A stretch of DNA of 64,000 nucleotides, taken from NCBI RefSeq assembly GCF_902170565.1, contig NZ_CABHXX010000074.1, positions 1 through 64,000 on the forward strand, read 5' to 3'. The DNA comes from Yersinia thracica. Its GTDB lineage: Bacteria > Pseudomonadota > Gammaproteobacteria > Enterobacterales > Enterobacteriaceae. The notes beneath the pieces are model-generated. The model was not told the DNA's origin and searched no databases. It saw only the letters and a program-made list of their open reading frames with translations. The position numbers and the translations under genes are program-made. Shown in pieces: positions 43,855 to 55,453 of the stretch; the stretch's first letter is position 1, and the number at the start of each line of letters is the position of its first letter.

Positions 43855-45053
43855 CGGGCACTCCTTACAAACGCCTGGGCTTTAGCCAAACGTGTTTCAA
43901 AATCAATGCGTAACAACAACACGATGGCCGTTGACATAATAATCAGACTCGAACCACCATAACTTATCAGCGGTAAGGTCAAACCTTTGGTAGGCAACAT
44001 CCCCGCGGCAGCCCCAACATTAACCAGCGCCTGGAAGCTAAACCAAACGCCAATCGAGCAGGCTAAAAAGCCGGAAAATCGCTGATCTATCTCTAAAGCA
44101 CGACGCCCAATGGACATAGCACGAAAAGCGACGAAGAATACCATTAACAATGCAAGAACCACACCGAAATACCCGAGCTCCTCGCCTAAAATCGCGAAAA
44201 TAAAGTCAGTATGTGCTTCCGGTAAATACTCCAGTTTTTGCACTGAATTCCCTAGCCCCTGCCCCCAAAACTCACCGCGACCAAAAGCCATCAGTGATTG
44301 GGTCAGCTGGTAACCGCTGCCGAAGGGGTCTTCCCATGGATTCCAGAACGAAGTTACCCGGCGCATACGGTAAGGTTCCGCCACAATCAACAGGCAAACA
44401 GCAAAAATACCCGAGCCGATAATCGCCAGGAACTGCCACATTTTTGCGCCAGCCAGAAACAACATGGCCAACGTCGTGACAAACAGCACCACCACAGTGC
44501 CTAAATCGGGTTGCGCCAGCAGTAATACCGCCAGAATAACCATCACGCCCATCGGTTTGCAGAAGCCCCAGAAGTTACTGCGAACTTCTTCCACTTTGCG
44601 CACCAGATAACTGGCCAGATAACAAAACAGCGACAGCTTGGATAACTCAGCGGGCTGAATGCGTAGCGGCCCCAATGAGATCCAGCGTGATGCCCCGTTG
44701 ACTGAGCTACCCACCACCAACACCACCAGCAGCATCACGATAGAAATCAGCAACATAATATTACTGTAGCGCTGCCAGACGGCCATCGGGATACGCAGGG
44801 TCACCAGCGACATACCAAAAGCCAGCGCCAGATACAGTGCATCGCGCTTGGCAAACAGGAAAGGGTCACTGGCCAAACGCTGACCAATCGGCATTGAAGC
44901 CGACGTCACCATCACAAAACCGATAATCGCCAAGCCAAATGTCAGCCACAGCAAGGTTCTGTCGTAAAGCACCATGCTGGTGGTATCGCTTTCGCGCGAC
45001 CCCATCACAAAATGTTTTACGGTATTGAACAGCCCCAGCCCCGGCATACGCAT
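43851..45053 (-). CDS. ftsW: Septal SEDS glycosyltransferase FtsW
   Basis: The 400-residue polytopic protein (about 10 helices) polymerises septal peptidoglycan with FtsI, encoded in the same cluster. It contains [60 protein letters not shown] and [19 protein letters not shown]. The N-terminus is about 14 residues shorter than in E. coli. Its start shares one base with the murD stop (TGATG). Confidence 0.98.
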   Translation of the reverse strand: MRMPGLGLFNTVKHFVMGSRESDTTSMVLYDRTLLWLTFGLAIIGFVMVTSASMPIGQRLASDPFLFAKRDALYLALAFGMSLVTLRIPMAVWQRYSNIMLLISIVMLLVVLVVGSSVNGASRWISLGPLRIQPAELSKLSLFCYLASYLVRKVEEVRSNFWGFCKPMGVMVILAVLLLAQPDLGTVVVLFVTTLAMLFLAGAKMWQFLAIIGSGIFAVCLLIVAEPYRMRRVTSFWNPWEDPFGSGYQLTQSLMAFGRGEFWGQGLGNSVQKLEYLPEAHTDFIFAILGEELGYFGVVLALLMVFFVAFRAMSIGRRALEIDQRFSGFLACSIGVWFSFQALVNVGAAAGMLPTKGLTLPLISYGGSSLIIMSTAIVLLLRIDFETRLAKAQAFVRSAR

Positions 45054-46387
45054 CAGCCCAACTCCTCTGCCAGACGAGCAAATTCATCACCACGTTGCTC
45101 GAAACTGCGGAATTGGTCCAAACTGGCGCAAGCGGGCGACAACAACACCATGTCCCGCGGTGCTAATGATTTCGCCAGCAGTGCCATAGCCTGCTCCATG
45201 GTCTCCGTCAGTTGAGAAACTTCCGGGCGCAGCTCAGCCAGTTGTTTACCATCGCGGCCAAAGCAATAAATCTTGATATGGTCGCCTTGCAGGAAGCGGG
45301 TTAAACCAGAGAAATCAGCTGATTTCCCGTCGCCGCCCAATAACAGATGCAAAGTGCCATCAACCTGTAGGCCATCCAGTGCCGCTTCGGTGCTGCCCAC
45401 ATTGGTGGCTTTGGAATCATTAATCCAACGTACGCCATTGCGCTCAAGCACCAATTGGAAACGGTGTGGCAGACCGGTAAAAGTCGTCAACGCGGTCAAA
45501 CTTGATGAGCGCGGAATACCGACGGCATCCGCCAACGCCAGTGCAGCCAGCGCATTGGTGTAGTTATGTCGCCCACTCAATTTCATTTCTCGGGTATTGA
45601 GCACTTTCTCACCGCGAACCCGCAGCCAGATTTCACCCTGCTGCTTATTCAGATGGTAGTCACCGACATCCACCCCAAAACTGATACAGCGGCTATCCGC
45701 ACCACGCACTGGCATGGTGAGCGCGTCATCGGCATTCACAACACAAACTTTAGCGTTTTCATACACTCGCAGTTTAGCTGCGCGATATTGCTGCAAACCG
45801 AATGGATAACGGTCAGTATGATCTTCCGTGACATTCAATAGGGTGGCAGCGCTCGCTCGCAGGCTGGAGGTGGTTTCTAACTGAAAGCTGGATAACTCCA
45901 ACACCACCAACTGGTTTTCTTGTTTTTGCGAAGCCAGCTGTTGCAATAATGTCAGCGCTGGGACACCAATATTACCGCCGACACCCACCTGCCAACCGGC
46001 GGTTTTCGCCATCTCGCCGACCAAGGTGGTCACGGTGCTTTTACCGTTAGAGCCGGTAATCGCCACCACTGGCGCTTGATTTTCACGACAGAACAGTTCG
46101 ATATCACCGACAATCTCGACTCCCGCATCCGCCGCTTCACTCAATGCAGGATGTGCCAGCGCAATACCGGGGCTGGCGACAATCAAATCAGCATCCAATA
46201 GCCACTGCGGGTTCAAGTCACCCACATGGTGTTCGACACTTTCTGGTAATTTATCCAAACCCGGCGGATTGATACGGGTATCCATAACGCGCGGCGTAAC
46301 GCCACGCGCCATAAAGAAATCAACGCAGGAAAGGCCGGTTAGCCCCAGCCCGATAATGACCACTTTTTTACCCTGATAATCAGCCAT
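45053..46387 (-). CDS. murD: UDP-N-acetylmuramoyl-L-alanine--D-glutamate ligase
   Basis: A 444-residue Mur ligase adding D-Glu. It begins [20 protein letters not shown] (NAD-like fold that binds UDP), has the P-loop [15 protein letters not shown], then [20 protein letters not shown] and the C-terminal [20 protein letters not shown] block. It starts 2 bp after mraY. Confidence 0.98.
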   Translation of the reverse strand: MADYQGKKVVIIGLGLTGLSCVDFFMARGVTPRVMDTRINPPGLDKLPESVEHHVGDLNPQWLLDADLIVASPGIALAHPALSEAADAGVEIVGDIELFCRENQAPVVAITGSNGKSTVTTLVGEMAKTAGWQVGVGGNIGVPALTLLQQLASQKQENQLVVLELSSFQLETTSSLRASAATLLNVTEDHTDRYPFGLQQYRAAKLRVYENAKVCVVNADDALTMPVRGADSRCISFGVDVGDYHLNKQQGEIWLRVRGEKVLNTREMKLSGRHNYTNALAALALADAVGIPRSSSLTALTTFTGLPHRFQLVLERNGVRWINDSKATNVGSTEAALDGLQVDGTLHLLLGGDGKSADFSGLTRFLQGDHIKIYCFGRDGKQLAELRPEVSQLTETMEQAMALLAKSLAPRDMVLLSPACASLDQFRSFEQRGDEFARLAEELG

Positions 46388-46389
46388 AA

Positions 46390-47472
46390 TTACCGCACCT
46401 TCAGCGTCGCCAGGCCAATCAGCACCAGCATCAGCGAAATAATCCAGAAGCGTACGATCACCCGTGGTTCCGGCCAGCCTTTAAGTTCGTAATGATGATG
46501 AATCGGGGCCATGCGGAAAATCCGCTGCCCACGTAACTTAAAGGAACCGACTTGCAAGATGACCGACAGCGTTTCAACCACGAACACCCCGCCCATAATC
46601 ACTAATAAGAACTCTTGGCGCAGCAATACCGCGATGGTGCCCAGCGCGCCGCCCAATGCCAGGGAGCCGACATCGCCCATAAACACTTGCGCCGGATAAG
46701 TGTTAAACCACAAGAAGCCCAGCCCGGCTCCGACAATCGCGGTGCAGACAATCACCAGCTCACCGGCATGGCGCAGGTAAGGAATATGCAGGTATGCAGC
46801 GAAGTTTACGTTACCGGTCGCCCAGGCAACCAATGCAAAACCCGCGGCAACAAACACGGTTGGCATAATCGCCAAGCCATCCAACCCATCGGTCAAGTTG
46901 ACCGCGTTGCTGGTGCCGACAATCACGAAATAAGCTAGTAGGATGTACAGCAAACCAAGCTGCGGCATGACGTCTTTAAAGAATGGCACCACCAACTCGG
47001 TGGCCGAAGTATCTTTGCCGATGCTGTACATGGCGAAAGCCGCCGCCAGCGCAATGATTGACTGCCAGAAGTATTTCCAGCGGGCAATCAAGCCCTTGGT
47101 GTCTTTGCGTACCACTTTGCGGTAATCATCAATAAAACCGACAATCCCATAACCAATAAGAATGAACAGCACACACCAGACATACGGGTTAGATGGGTAG
47201 GCCCACATCAGCACCGAAATAGTGATGGAGAACAGGATCATCAGCCCGCCCATGGTGGGAGTGCCGCGCTTGCTGAAATGTGACTCCGGCCCGTCATTAC
47301 GCACGACCTGACCAATTTGCAATTTCTGTAGATAGGCAATCAGGTGCGGGCCCATCCACAATGAGATAAATAATGCCGTCAACAGACTGACAATGGCGCG
47401 GAACGTCAAATAGGAAAAGACGTTAAAGCCCGAGTAAAATTTTACTAAGTATTCAGCCAGCCAAACTAACAT
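46390..47472 (-). CDS. mraY: Phospho-MurNAc-pentapeptide translocase MraY
   Basis: The 360-residue, ten-helix enzyme attaches phospho-MurNAc-pentapeptide to undecaprenyl phosphate to give lipid I. Active-site segments [48 protein letters not shown] and [20 protein letters not shown] are intact. The length equals E. coli MraY. The start overlaps murF by 7 bp. Confidence 0.99.
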   Translation of the reverse strand: MLVWLAEYLVKFYSGFNVFSYLTFRAIVSLLTALFISLWMGPHLIAYLQKLQIGQVVRNDGPESHFSKRGTPTMGGLMILFSITISVLMWAYPSNPYVWCVLFILIGYGIVGFIDDYRKVVRKDTKGLIARWKYFWQSIIALAAAFAMYSIGKDTSATELVVPFFKDVMPQLGLLYILLAYFVIVGTSNAVNLTDGLDGLAIMPTVFVAAGFALVAWATGNVNFAAYLHIPYLRHAGELVIVCTAIVGAGLGFLWFNTYPAQVFMGDVGSLALGGALGTIAVLLRQEFLLVIMGGVFVVETLSVILQVGSFKLRGQRIFRMAPIHHHYELKGWPEPRVIVRFWIISLMLVLIGLATLKVR

Positions 47473-48842
47473 GATGCTTTCTCCTGTAACGCACGCACGA
47501 CATTTTCCATGGCGGCGCTACGTGAACCTTTAATTAAAACAGTGATAACTGGATGTTCGAGCAGCAATTCACTGACTCGGGCTGTCAATGTGTTCTTATC
47601 CTGAAAATGTTCGCCACACTCACTCGCGTCACTCAGCGTCTGGCTTAATACGCCGACACTCAGCACTTTGTCGACACCCGCCTGTTTCGCGGCTTCGCCA
47701 ACCTGACGGTGGCAATCGACGGCGGTTTCACCCAACTCGCCCATATCACCGACCACCATCACCCGGTAGCCCGGCATTTCAGCCAGCACTTGCGCGGCGG
47801 CGGTCATGGAGCCAACATTGGCGTTATAGCTGTCATCCAGTAGCAACTTACCTGCGGCAAGCTCTATGGGGAATAAGCGGCCCGGCACGGCCTGTAGCTG
47901 TGTCAGCCCTTCGTGAACGGCGGCTAAGCTCGCGCCAACCGACATGGCTAATGCCGCAGCGGCTAACGCATTGGCAATATTATGTCGCCCCGGTAGCGGC
48001 AACTCGATAGCCACAGTGCCGAAGGGAGAATGCAAAGTGAAATTCGTCGTTTTTGGTGTAATACGCACGTCACTGGCAAAAAAATCGATATCTTCTGCGC
48101 CATGAGGCGAAAAACGCCAGACCCGCTTGTTATGCAGAGTTTCCTGCCAGTGCGGCCAATCATTGCTATCAGCATTGATAATTGCAGTACCATTCGCAGG
48201 CAACCCAGCAAAAATCTCGCCTTTAGCTTGCGCCACACCGGCCAGAGATCCGAAACCTTCCAAATGGGCGGCGGCTAAATTATTCACCAAAGCACTTTCT
48301 GGGCGGCTTAAATCGGTGGTGTAAGCAATTTCACCGATGTGATTAGCGCCAAGTTCAATGACAGCAAAATCATATTCGGGGGTCAGACGCAGCAAGGTCA
48401 ACGGCACGCCGATATCATTATTGAAGTTACCGGCGGTATACAGCACCTTGCCGCATTGGCGCAAAATGGCTGCAACCATCTCTTTTACCGAGGTTTTACC
48501 CGATGAACCCGTTAACGCCACCACCCGGGCAGGAACCTGTTCACGAACCCAGGCAGCAAGCTGCCCCAATGCCAGGTGAGTATCTTTAACCACTAATTGC
48601 GGCGCGCCCACCAGTAAGTGTTTACTTACCAGCAAAGCTCCGGCACCAGCGGCAACAGCATCTTCTGCAAAATCATGTCCATCAAAACGTTCGCCTTTCA
48701 GCGCCACAAACAGACACCCCGGTGTGACCTTACGGGTATCAATGGTCACTTCGGTTATCTCGAGGTTATTGCCGCCTTTATCACTGGTAATAAGCTCGGC
48801 GTTAAGCAGCTCGGACAAGAAATGCAGCGAGACCTTAATCAT
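47466..48842 (-). CDS. murF: UDP-MurNAc-tripeptide--D-Ala-D-Ala ligase
   Basis: A 458-residue Mur ligase that adds the dipeptide made by DdlB. It contains [20 protein letters not shown], the P-loop [40 protein letters not shown] and [20 protein letters not shown]. It overlaps murE by four bases and mraY by seven. Confidence 0.98.
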   Translation of the reverse strand: MIKVSLHFLSELLNAELITSDKGGNNLEITEVTIDTRKVTPGCLFVALKGERFDGHDFAEDAVAAGAGALLVSKHLLVGAPQLVVKDTHLALGQLAAWVREQVPARVVALTGSSGKTSVKEMVAAILRQCGKVLYTAGNFNNDIGVPLTLLRLTPEYDFAVIELGANHIGEIAYTTDLSRPESALVNNLAAAHLEGFGSLAGVAQAKGEIFAGLPANGTAIINADSNDWPHWQETLHNKRVWRFSPHGAEDIDFFASDVRITPKTTNFTLHSPFGTVAIELPLPGRHNIANALAAAALAMSVGASLAAVHEGLTQLQAVPGRLFPIELAAGKLLLDDSYNANVGSMTAAAQVLAEMPGYRVMVVGDMGELGETAVDCHRQVGEAAKQAGVDKVLSVGVLSQTLSDASECGEHFQDKNTLTARVSELLLEHPVITVLIKGSRSAAMENVVRALQEKASC

Positions 48843-50326
48843 GCCACCACCCCCAACAAACGCGCGACAGTAACACGGTCGGAGTAGTCCAGCCGGCGAT
48901 TGCCAACTAATTGATAATCTTCATGTCCTTTGCCGGCGATCAGCACTACATCATCGGCTTTAGCTTGCATAATAGCGCTGGTGACCGCTTCAGCACGGCC
49001 ATGGATGGCTTGCGCATGTCCGGCATCCAGCAAACCGCTGAGGATATCAGCGACAATCGCCTGCGGCTCTTCACTGCGCGGGTTATCATCAGTGACGACC
49101 ACCCTATCCGCAAGCTGCTCCGCAATACCGCCCATAAGTGGGCGCTTACCTTTGTCACGATCGCCACCACAGCCAAACACACACCACAGTTGGCCTTTAC
49201 AATGCAAACGGGCCGCCGCCAGTGCTTTTTCCAATGCATCCGGCGTGTGGGCATAATCCACCACCACCGTCGGTTTGCCCGGCGCGTTAAATACTTCCAT
49301 CCGCCCGCACACCGGTTGCAAATTAGGTGCTGCGGCTAATAATTCTGCTAACGGATAACCCAGTGAGAGCAGCGTTGACAGCGCCACCAGCAGGTTACTG
49401 ACGTTAAATGCCCCCATCAGGCGGCTTTCTAACTGACCTACGCCCCAGCTTGAATCAAAAGCGATGCTGGCGCCGTTATCGTGATACTGAACCTGAGTGG
49501 CAGACAGCCATGGGCCATTCCAGCCCGCAGGAACATTGCTTTCCATGCTGACGGCGACAGCTTGCGGCAACTGCTCTAACCAGCGGCGACCGACTTCGTC
49601 ATCAGCATTAATAATTTTGTGTTCGGATTGATGGGTGGAAAACAGCAGCCATTTTGCCGCTTCGTAACTCGCCATATTGCCGTGATAATCCAGATGGTCG
49701 CGGCTTAAGTTAGTGAACACTGCGGCAGCAAACGGCAATGCGGCTACGCGGTTTTGAATCAAACCGTGGGAAGAAACTTCCATCGCGGCGAACGTCGCCC
49801 CTTGGTCAACCAGATTGCGCAGCAAATGCTGGATATCAACTGCTGAGCCAGTGGTGTTTTCCGTTGGGATAACTTGCCCTAACAGGCCATTACCAACTGT
49901 CCCCATCACCGCACTGGTTTCGCCCAACATCTGAGCCCATTGCGCCAACAATTGGGTGGTAGTGGTTTTGCCGTTGGTTCCGGTCACACCGACCAACCGT
50001 AATGCAGCACCCGGCTGATGGTAAAATTGCCCCGCCAGCTTAGATAAGTGCTGATTCAAATCACGCAGATAAATAACAGGAACGCCATGCATCTCGACCA
50101 TACTGGCATCTGGTGCCACACCATCGGCTTCCGCGACCACCGCCGCCACACCTTGGGCAATAGCTTGCGGAATATAGCGACGCCCGTCCGTCTGATGGCC
50201 GACAACGGCGACAAACAAATCCCCGGCAGCGGCAACTCGGCTGTCTAATGTCATTTCCCGTAGCGCACGCTCCGGGAGGTCTAGCCCCCAAGGAGCGAGT
50301 AAGTCGCGCAAGTTACGATCTGCCAC
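48839..50326 (-). CDS. murE: UDP-MurNAc-L-Ala-D-Glu:meso-diaminopimelate ligase
   Basis: The 495-residue Mur ligase has the P-loop [16 protein letters not shown], the THxGL-like [20 protein letters not shown] and the DDNPRSEEP motif that marks meso-DAP rather than lysine specificity. Translation begins with GTG as in E. coli. Its start lies 14 bp inside the 3' end of ftsI. Confidence 0.98.
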   Translation of the reverse strand: MADRNLRDLLAPWGLDLPERALREMTLDSRVAAAGDLFVAVVGHQTDGRRYIPQAIAQGVAAVVAEADGVAPDASMVEMHGVPVIYLRDLNQHLSKLAGQFYHQPGAALRLVGVTGTNGKTTTTQLLAQWAQMLGETSAVMGTVGNGLLGQVIPTENTTGSAVDIQHLLRNLVDQGATFAAMEVSSHGLIQNRVAALPFAAAVFTNLSRDHLDYHGNMASYEAAKWLLFSTHQSEHKIINADDEVGRRWLEQLPQAVAVSMESNVPAGWNGPWLSATQVQYHDNGASIAFDSSWGVGQLESRLMGAFNVSNLLVALSTLLSLGYPLAELLAAAPNLQPVCGRMEVFNAPGKPTVVVDYAHTPDALEKALAAARLHCKGQLWCVFGCGGDRDKGKRPLMGGIAEQLADRVVVTDDNPRSEEPQAIVADILSGLLDAGHAQAIHGRAEAVTSAIMQAKADDVVLIAGKGHEDYQLVGNRRLDYSDRVTVARLLGVVA

Positions 50327-52076
50327 CTGAACCCTCTTTTGTATTAGTCACTAATTCGCTTTTATCACCAGTGGGTAATGCATCTGGCTCAATGTTCATG
50401 GTGCGCAAGACACCGCCCATGATGGCACCGAACACCGGTGCAGAAACCGCACCACCGTAATATTTCCCTGCCTGCGGGTCATTGATGACCACAACCAGAG
50501 CAAATCTAGGGTTACTCGCGGGCGCAACGCCTGCGGTGTAAGCGAGATATCGGTCCATATACTTACCATCTGGGCCGACTTTCTTGGCGGTACCGGTTTT
50601 AATCGCGATACGGTAGCCTTTAATTGCGGCTTTAGTGCCGCCGCCGCCCGGCAGTGCCACGCTTTCCATCATATGAACCACGGTACGCACCAGTGGCTCA
50701 GGGAAAACGCGCTCACCAGCCACTGGCGGGTCAACTTTGGTAATCGACAGTGGGCGATAAATCCCCATGCTGCCGATGGTTGCATAGACTCGCGCTAGTT
50801 GTAACGGCGTTACCATTAGCCCGTAGCCGAAAGAGAAGGTGGCCCTCTCTATGTCAGACCACCGTTGTTTTTTAGGATATAAGCCACTGCTTTCTCCGAC
50901 CAACCCCAAATTGGTCGCTTTCCCAAACCCAAACTTTGAGTAAGTTTCTACCAAAGCTGAGGATGGCATCGCTAACGCCAGTTTAGAAACACCGACGTTA
51001 CTCGACTTCTGCAAGATCCCGGTCACGGATAGCTCTGCGTAACGGGCCACGTCTTTAATCTGGTGACCGTTAACAAAGTACGGCAAGGTGTTCAGCACGC
51101 TATTTTCTTTCACTACGCCGTGCTGCAATGCCGTCATAACTACCATTGGCTTAACTGTCGAGCCGGGTTCAAAAATATCGGTTATTGCCCGGTTACGCAT
51201 GGCATCTTTCGGCGTACCGGTCAGGTTATTCGGGTTGTAGGATGGGCTGTTCGCCATCGCCAACACTTCGCCGGTGTTTACATCCACCAGCACTGCTGTA
51301 CCAGACTCTGCTTTGTTGAATGCCACCGCATTGTTCAGTTCGCGATAGACCAGCGCCTGCAAGCGCTCATCAACACTCAACACCAGATTGTGCGCCGCCT
51401 GGCTATCCACCGAGGAAATATCCTCAATGACCCGGCCATAGCGGTCTTTACGGACGGTACGCTCGCCAGGCTGCCCGGTGAGCCAACGGTCAAAACTTTT
51501 CTCTACGCCTTCAATACCTTGGCTATCAATGTTAGTCACACCGATGATATGCGCCATCACCTGGCCTGCTGGATAGTAACGGCGCGATTCCTGACGCAAA
51601 TAGATGCCGGGTAATTTCAGCTTATGGATGTAGTCGCCAATCGCCGGATTAACCTGACGAGCCAGATAAACAAAGCGACCTTTCGGGTTGGCATTAATGC
51701 GGGTCGCCAGTTGGTCTAATGGGATTTCCAGCGCATCAGACAACGCTTTCCAGCGCGTATCTAGCGTAATGCCGCCGCGCTCGGTTAACTCTTTCGGATC
51801 CGCCCAAACCGCATTAACCGGAACACTGACGGCCAATGGGCGGCCAGAGCGGTCACTTATCATGCCTCGGGCGGTAGGAACTTCCTGTACCCGCAATGAG
51901 CGCATGTCGCCCTCGCGCACCAACTTATCGGGATTAATGACTTGCAGATAGGCGGTACGCAACATCAAGCCGACTAATGCCAGCAAAATACAGCCGCACA
52001 ACAACGCAAAACGCCAGCTTATAAAGCTGGCTTGTTCTTCCTGGCGCTTTAACTTCCCGGGGCGCGCTGCTTTCAT
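50313..52076 (-). CDS. ftsI: Septal transpeptidase FtsI (PBP3)
   Basis: A 587-residue penicillin-binding protein. A short cytoplasmic N-terminus is followed by a membrane segment ([20 protein letters not shown]), the dimerisation/pedestal domain and the transpeptidase domain. The catalytic motifs are STVK at 306-309, SSN at 358-360 and KTGT at 493-496. It works with FtsW and is the target of several beta-lactams. It follows ftsL by 63 bp. Confidence 0.99.
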   Translation of the reverse strand: MKAARPGKLKRQEEQASFISWRFALLCGCILLALVGLMLRTAYLQVINPDKLVREGDMRSLRVQEVPTARGMISDRSGRPLAVSVPVNAVWADPKELTERGGITLDTRWKALSDALEIPLDQLATRINANPKGRFVYLARQVNPAIGDYIHKLKLPGIYLRQESRRYYPAGQVMAHIIGVTNIDSQGIEGVEKSFDRWLTGQPGERTVRKDRYGRVIEDISSVDSQAAHNLVLSVDERLQALVYRELNNAVAFNKAESGTAVLVDVNTGEVLAMANSPSYNPNNLTGTPKDAMRNRAITDIFEPGSTVKPMVVMTALQHGVVKENSVLNTLPYFVNGHQIKDVARYAELSVTGILQKSSNVGVSKLALAMPSSALVETYSKFGFGKATNLGLVGESSGLYPKKQRWSDIERATFSFGYGLMVTPLQLARVYATIGSMGIYRPLSITKVDPPVAGERVFPEPLVRTVVHMMESVALPGGGGTKAAIKGYRIAIKTGTAKKVGPDGKYMDRYLAYTAGVAPASNPRFALVVVINDPQAGKYYGGAVSAPVFGAIMGGVLRTMNIEPDALPTGDKSELVTNTKEGSGGRS

Positions 52077-52139
52077 GCGTTACCTTGGCTACTCTGAGTC
52101 ATGGTGGCGACAAATTCCTTTATTTATTGGAAAAAACCA

Positions 52140-52457
52140 TTACTGAACCACAATATTTTCTTGTGATGGATCAACGTGTTGCATTTTCAATTTGTCAATC
52201 GCGATACTTTCAACCCGGCTGTGATCACCTAATGCGTTCTCTTCCAGAATTAGGTTGCGCCACTCAATATCCAGCGCATCCCGCTCCAGTACCAGTTGCT
52301 CGCGCTCAGCAGTGAGCAAGCGCGTACGGTGGGCGGTGGTCACCACCAAAACAGCAGACACTAACACCGCGATCAGTAAAATTAATGGAATCTTCGCATT
52401 GCGGATTAAATCACCGCCGATGACTCCAACTAAACCGTGGCGTTCGTTGCCTATCAC
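52140..52457 (-). CDS. ftsL: Cell division protein FtsL
   Basis: A 105-residue bitopic protein with a transmembrane helix at about 22-42 ([20 protein letters not shown]). A periplasmic heptad-repeat coiled coil ([20 protein letters not shown]) follows, with [18 protein letters not shown]. It forms the FtsQLB complex. It starts with GTG within GTGA, overlapping the rsmH stop, and is shorter at the N-terminus than E. coli FtsL (121 aa). Confidence 0.96.
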   Translation of the reverse strand: MIGNERHGLVGVIGGDLIRNAKIPLILLIAVLVSAVLVVTTAHRTRLLTAEREQLVLERDALDIEWRNLILEENALGDHSRVESIAIDKLKMQHVDPSQENIVVQ

Positions 52458-53416
52458 TCTTTAATCCTCTCGGCAAAACGTAATACCGAGCTACGCGCCC
52501 GTGGGTTTTCAGCCACCTCGGCATCCGGAGGCATCATTTTGCCAGCGGATTTCAAGGTGCGCCCACCCATGCTGCGCAGCTGTGCTTCCGTCAATGGCAG
52601 CCCCGCCGGCACTTGCGGCCCACGGCTGTGATGGCGGATAAAGTTTTTCACAATACGGTCTTCCAGAGAATGGAAGCTAATGACGGACAAGCGGCCTTCA
52701 GGTGCCAGCACTTCAAGCGCCCCATCCAATGCGCGCTCTATCTCTTCCAATTCACTGTTGATATAGATACGGATAGCCTGGAAGCTGCGGGTTGCCGGAT
52801 GCTTATGCTTTTCGCGGAATGGGCTGGCGTTAGCGATCAAATCGGCCAGTTCTTTGGTGCGAGTCATTGGCTGCGTGAGGTTGCGCTCAACAATAGCCTT
52901 GGCTAAGCGCTTGGCAAAACGCTCTTCACCAAAGGTTTTCAATACCCAGGCAATATCGTCAGCACCGGCTTTCATCAGCCAGTCAGCTGCTGATAACCCA
53001 CGAGTTGGGTCCATCCGCATGTCTAACGGCCCATCACGCATGAAAGAGAAACCGCGCTCTGGATCATCCAATTGGGGAGAGGAAACACCCAAGTCCAGCA
53101 ATACGCCATCGATACGGCCGACTAAATCCAATTCCCGCACATAATGGGCCAAATCAGAAAACGGGCCGTGCACAATAGAAAAACGGGGGTCGGTAATCGA
53201 TTTCGCCGCTTCAATAGCTTGTGGGTCACGATCAATTGCTATCAAGCGCCCTTCTGGCCCAAGTTGAGACAAAATCAGGCGCGAGTGGCCACCACGGCCA
53301 AAAGTTCCGTCAATATAGATGCCGTTATCACGGATGTTCAGGCCATTCACCGCCTCATCCAGTAATACGCTTGTATGCTTGTAGTTGTTATCTACAGTTT
53401 TGTTGTTATCTACCAT
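52454..53416 (-). CDS. rsmH: 16S rRNA (cytosine1402-N4)-methyltransferase RsmH
   Basis: The 320-residue SAM-dependent methyltransferase (formerly MraW) modifies C1402 in the ribosomal P site. It contains [20 protein letters not shown], the SAM motif [35 protein letters not shown] and [20 protein letters not shown]. It begins 2 bp after mraZ, and its stop overlaps ftsL. Confidence 0.98.
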   Translation of the reverse strand: MVDNNKTVDNNYKHTSVLLDEAVNGLNIRDNGIYIDGTFGRGGHSRLILSQLGPEGRLIAIDRDPQAIEAAKSITDPRFSIVHGPFSDLAHYVRELDLVGRIDGVLLDLGVSSPQLDDPERGFSFMRDGPLDMRMDPTRGLSAADWLMKAGADDIAWVLKTFGEERFAKRLAKAIVERNLTQPMTRTKELADLIANASPFREKHKHPATRSFQAIRIYINSELEEIERALDGALEVLAPEGRLSVISFHSLEDRIVKNFIRHHSRGPQVPAGLPLTEAQLRSMGGRTLKSAGKMMPPDAEVAENPRARSSVLRFAERIKE

Positions 53417-53418
53417 GC

Positions 53419-53877
53419 TTATAGCGATAAGTCCTGTAGCCGCTCAGAAAGGGGTTCCTGAGTCGACTGTTCTGCGTCGATGTCATCCTTGACTTGTTGA
53501 TACCAGGTCTGTTCATCCCACAGTTCAAACTTATTGAACTGCCCAACCAGCATCACTTCTTTATTCAGCCCGGCGTGCTGACGCAATGTTCCTGCAATCA
53601 GTAAGCGCCCAGCGCCATCCATCTGACATTCACTGGCATGCCCTAACAGCAAACGCTGAACTCGACGTTCAGCTGGGTTCATGCTCGACAGACGAGATAA
53701 TTTTTGTTCAATGACTTCCCATGCGGGGAGTGTATAAAGCAACAGGCATGGTTGGTGAAGGTCTATGGTACAGACCATCTGGCCTTGCGATTCCTCATTC
53801 AGCAAATCCCGGTAACGGGTAGGTACGGCAAGCCGCCCTTTGCTGTCGAGGTTAACCATCGTTGCCCCACGAAACAT
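53419..53877 (-). CDS. mraZ: Transcriptional regulator MraZ
   Basis: A 152-residue protein with two SpoVT-AbrB-like domains, each with the D-GR pattern ([20 protein letters not shown] and [20 protein letters not shown]). MraZ rings bind tandem TGGGN repeats before mraZ and repress the dcw cluster; such repeats are present at 53906-53930. First gene of the cluster; the start follows GAGGGGGTAA. Confidence 0.98.
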   Translation of the reverse strand: MFRGATMVNLDSKGRLAVPTRYRDLLNEESQGQMVCTIDLHQPCLLLYTLPAWEVIEQKLSRLSSMNPAERRVQRLLLGHASECQMDGAGRLLIAGTLRQHAGLNKEVMLVGQFNKFELWDEQTWYQQVKDDIDAEQSTQEPLSERLQDLSL

Positions 53878-53905
53878 GACTGAGTTACCCCCTCACGACC
53901 CAATT

Positions 53906-53930
53906 CGCCACTTTACCCCACAAATCCCCA
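53906..53930 (-). promoter_or_regulatory. MraZ-binding repeats
   Basis: On the minus strand TGGGG-ATTTG-TGGGG-TAAAG-TGGCG gives three units at exact 10-base spacing, matching the known TGGGN-N5 array upstream of E. coli mraZ. The third unit is degenerate (TGGCG). The array lies just downstream of the -10 element. Confidence 0.85.
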
Positions 53931-53938
53931 CATTAAAG

Positions 53939-53968
53939 AGTTTACGGATGGTATGAAAACCTTGTCAA
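53939..53968 (-). promoter_or_regulatory. mraZ (dcw cluster) promoter
   Basis: On the minus strand a perfect TTGACA (53968-53963) and TAAACT (53944-53939) are separated by 18 bases, very similar to the E. coli mraZ promoter. It probably drives much of the cluster through at least the mur genes. Confidence 0.85.
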
Positions 53969-54800
53969 GCCAGAGCGGATGCGCTTTGACAATATTTATG
54001 GGTCATTTTTGAGATATATCTCGTATAAGGGGCTATTTTCGGGGTTGAAATAGAAATTAACGTCATGATAAACGGGCTATTTTTCCACCAGTAATTCCAG
54101 CAACTTAAATAAATAATAAATTGTCAATTAATTGACGCATTATTTCCTTCTGCAAGGAATGTCTCATTTTTAGTATAAAAATTGTGCGGTTTGAAATTAT
54201 ACAGTTTGAGCACAAAACCCACGGCTACTGGTGTTTCCTGAGAAAAAGCAGGGAAGTTAGCAGCAAAACCGACGGCAATACAATAATATCCTTGATAACA
54301 ACAAGTGTTAACTGGCAGACATTTTACTTCAATTAACCGATGGGGATTAATCTATTTTGAAATAAATTATTAGCGCCTATTTTTAGATATTGATGAAATA
54401 TGAATACCTTCAGACAGATAAATCTTAAATTAAGAAAAGACTGTAAATAAATTTTCTTTCTTCCGATTATTTTAAATTTGCCTCTTGCCACATGCCGTTT
54501 CCCATCCAGCCAATGAAATAGTTAACCCTCTGTTTTTCAATAAAAAACGCGCATCCCGCCATTTAAAAGACCACGAAAAGCCCAATTTCTCACAGTACAA
54601 AGTATAAAAACCAGTCAAATGTTAAAAATAAAAATTTTAAGCTGGTTATATTACCAACAATAGCACTGTAAACTACACAAAAAGCAATATCACAATATAA
54701 TCACCTACAATTTACATGATGAGCAATACATAAAATCTGCTATTAATTTCAATATTTGCCATTCTGGCAGATTTTTCCCCCAATTAGGGAGTTAATGACA
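53969..54800. other. AT-rich spacer between mraZ and alaE
   Basis: About 830 bp with no supported gene, divergent between the dcw promoter and alaE. It is AT-rich with many A/T tracts, which could suit Lrp or H-NS binding; Lrp control of alaE is known in E. coli. I see no strong terminator, riboswitch or repeat. Confidence 0.5.
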
Positions 54801-55241
54801 ATGTTTTCAACTGGGTCCCGTCTGCGTAGTGCAGCAGCCGATACTTTTGCACTCGTGGTGTATTGTTTTGTCATCGGCATGATAATTGAAATAGTGATCT
54901 CGGGAATGACTTTCCAGCAGTCACTCTCTTCCCGGCTGGTCTCAATTCCCGTCAACATTCTTATTGCCTGGCCCTACGGCGTATATCGGGATGCTTTCAT
55001 CCGTTTTGCGCGTTGTCATGCTGGAGAGCATTTTTGGGCGAAAAGTCTGGCCGACTTACTGGCCTATGTCAGCTTCCAGTCACCGGTTTATGCCATAATT
55101 TTATGGTCAGTCGGGGCTGATTTAGAGCAAATCACCACAGCGGTTGCGAGTAATGCCTTGGTTTCAATGGCAATGGGCGTGGCTTATGGCTACTTTTTGG
55201 AGTATTGCCGCAGGTTATTCCGTGTCGCGGGCTATGTCTAA
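54801..55241 (+). CDS. alaE: L-alanine exporter AlaE
   Basis: The 146-residue inner-membrane protein has about four helices and matches E. coli AlaE (YgaW). It shows [40 protein letters not shown] and [12 protein letters not shown], then [20 protein letters not shown]. The ATG at 54801 follows GGGAG and aligns with E. coli; the frame opens at 54756. It exports excess L-alanine. It lies between mraZ and cra, unlike in E. coli. A variant ERIC begins at its stop codon. Confidence 0.95.
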   Translation: MFSTGSRLRSAAADTFALVVYCFVIGMIIEIVISGMTFQQSLSSRLVSIPVNILIAWPYGVYRDAFIRFARCHAGEHFWAKSLADLLAYVSFQSPVYAIILWSVGADLEQITTAVASNALVSMAMGVAYGYFLEYCRRLFRVAGYV

Positions 55242-55385
55242 TAACCCCGTCATCTTTCAAGTTACAGGTGTATTGGCCGCGCTCGCGCCCCTGAATCACT
55301 TACTGGTTGTTGAACTTAAAATAAATAGACTCATCAAGATGATCTTGCTTGCCGCTTTCCTGCATCTTGAAATCTATTGGGTATA
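55241..55385 (-). repeat. ERIC repeat, copy D (diverged, longer)
   Basis: A 145 bp element whose two ends match the ERIC copy at 31124 (minus-strand start TATACCCAATAGATTTCAAG, end ACTTGAAAGATGACGGG). The middle differs: around the central palindrome there is TCATCTTGATGAGTCTATTT and further A/T-rich sequence, making it about 18 bp longer than the other copies. It starts at the last base of the alaE stop codon. Confidence 0.8.
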
Positions 55386-55412
55386 AGTGGGATGAATTAC
55401 ACAAGCAAACAA

Positions 55413-55440
55413 CAATCAGGGCCTCGGATGGCCCTGATTG
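55413..55440 (-). terminator. cra terminator
   Basis: CAATCAGGGCC (55413-55423) pairs perfectly with GGCCCTGATTG (55430-55440) over a 6-base loop. It lies 13 bp past the cra stop. On the minus strand it is followed by TTGTTTGCTTG. Confidence 0.8.
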
Positions 55441-55453
55441 GCTAAAACGTAGA

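Noticed and set aside
55144-55386. 80-codon frame at the end of alaE
   Set aside because: Its second half is the ERIC repeat in another frame; the true gene there is alaE.
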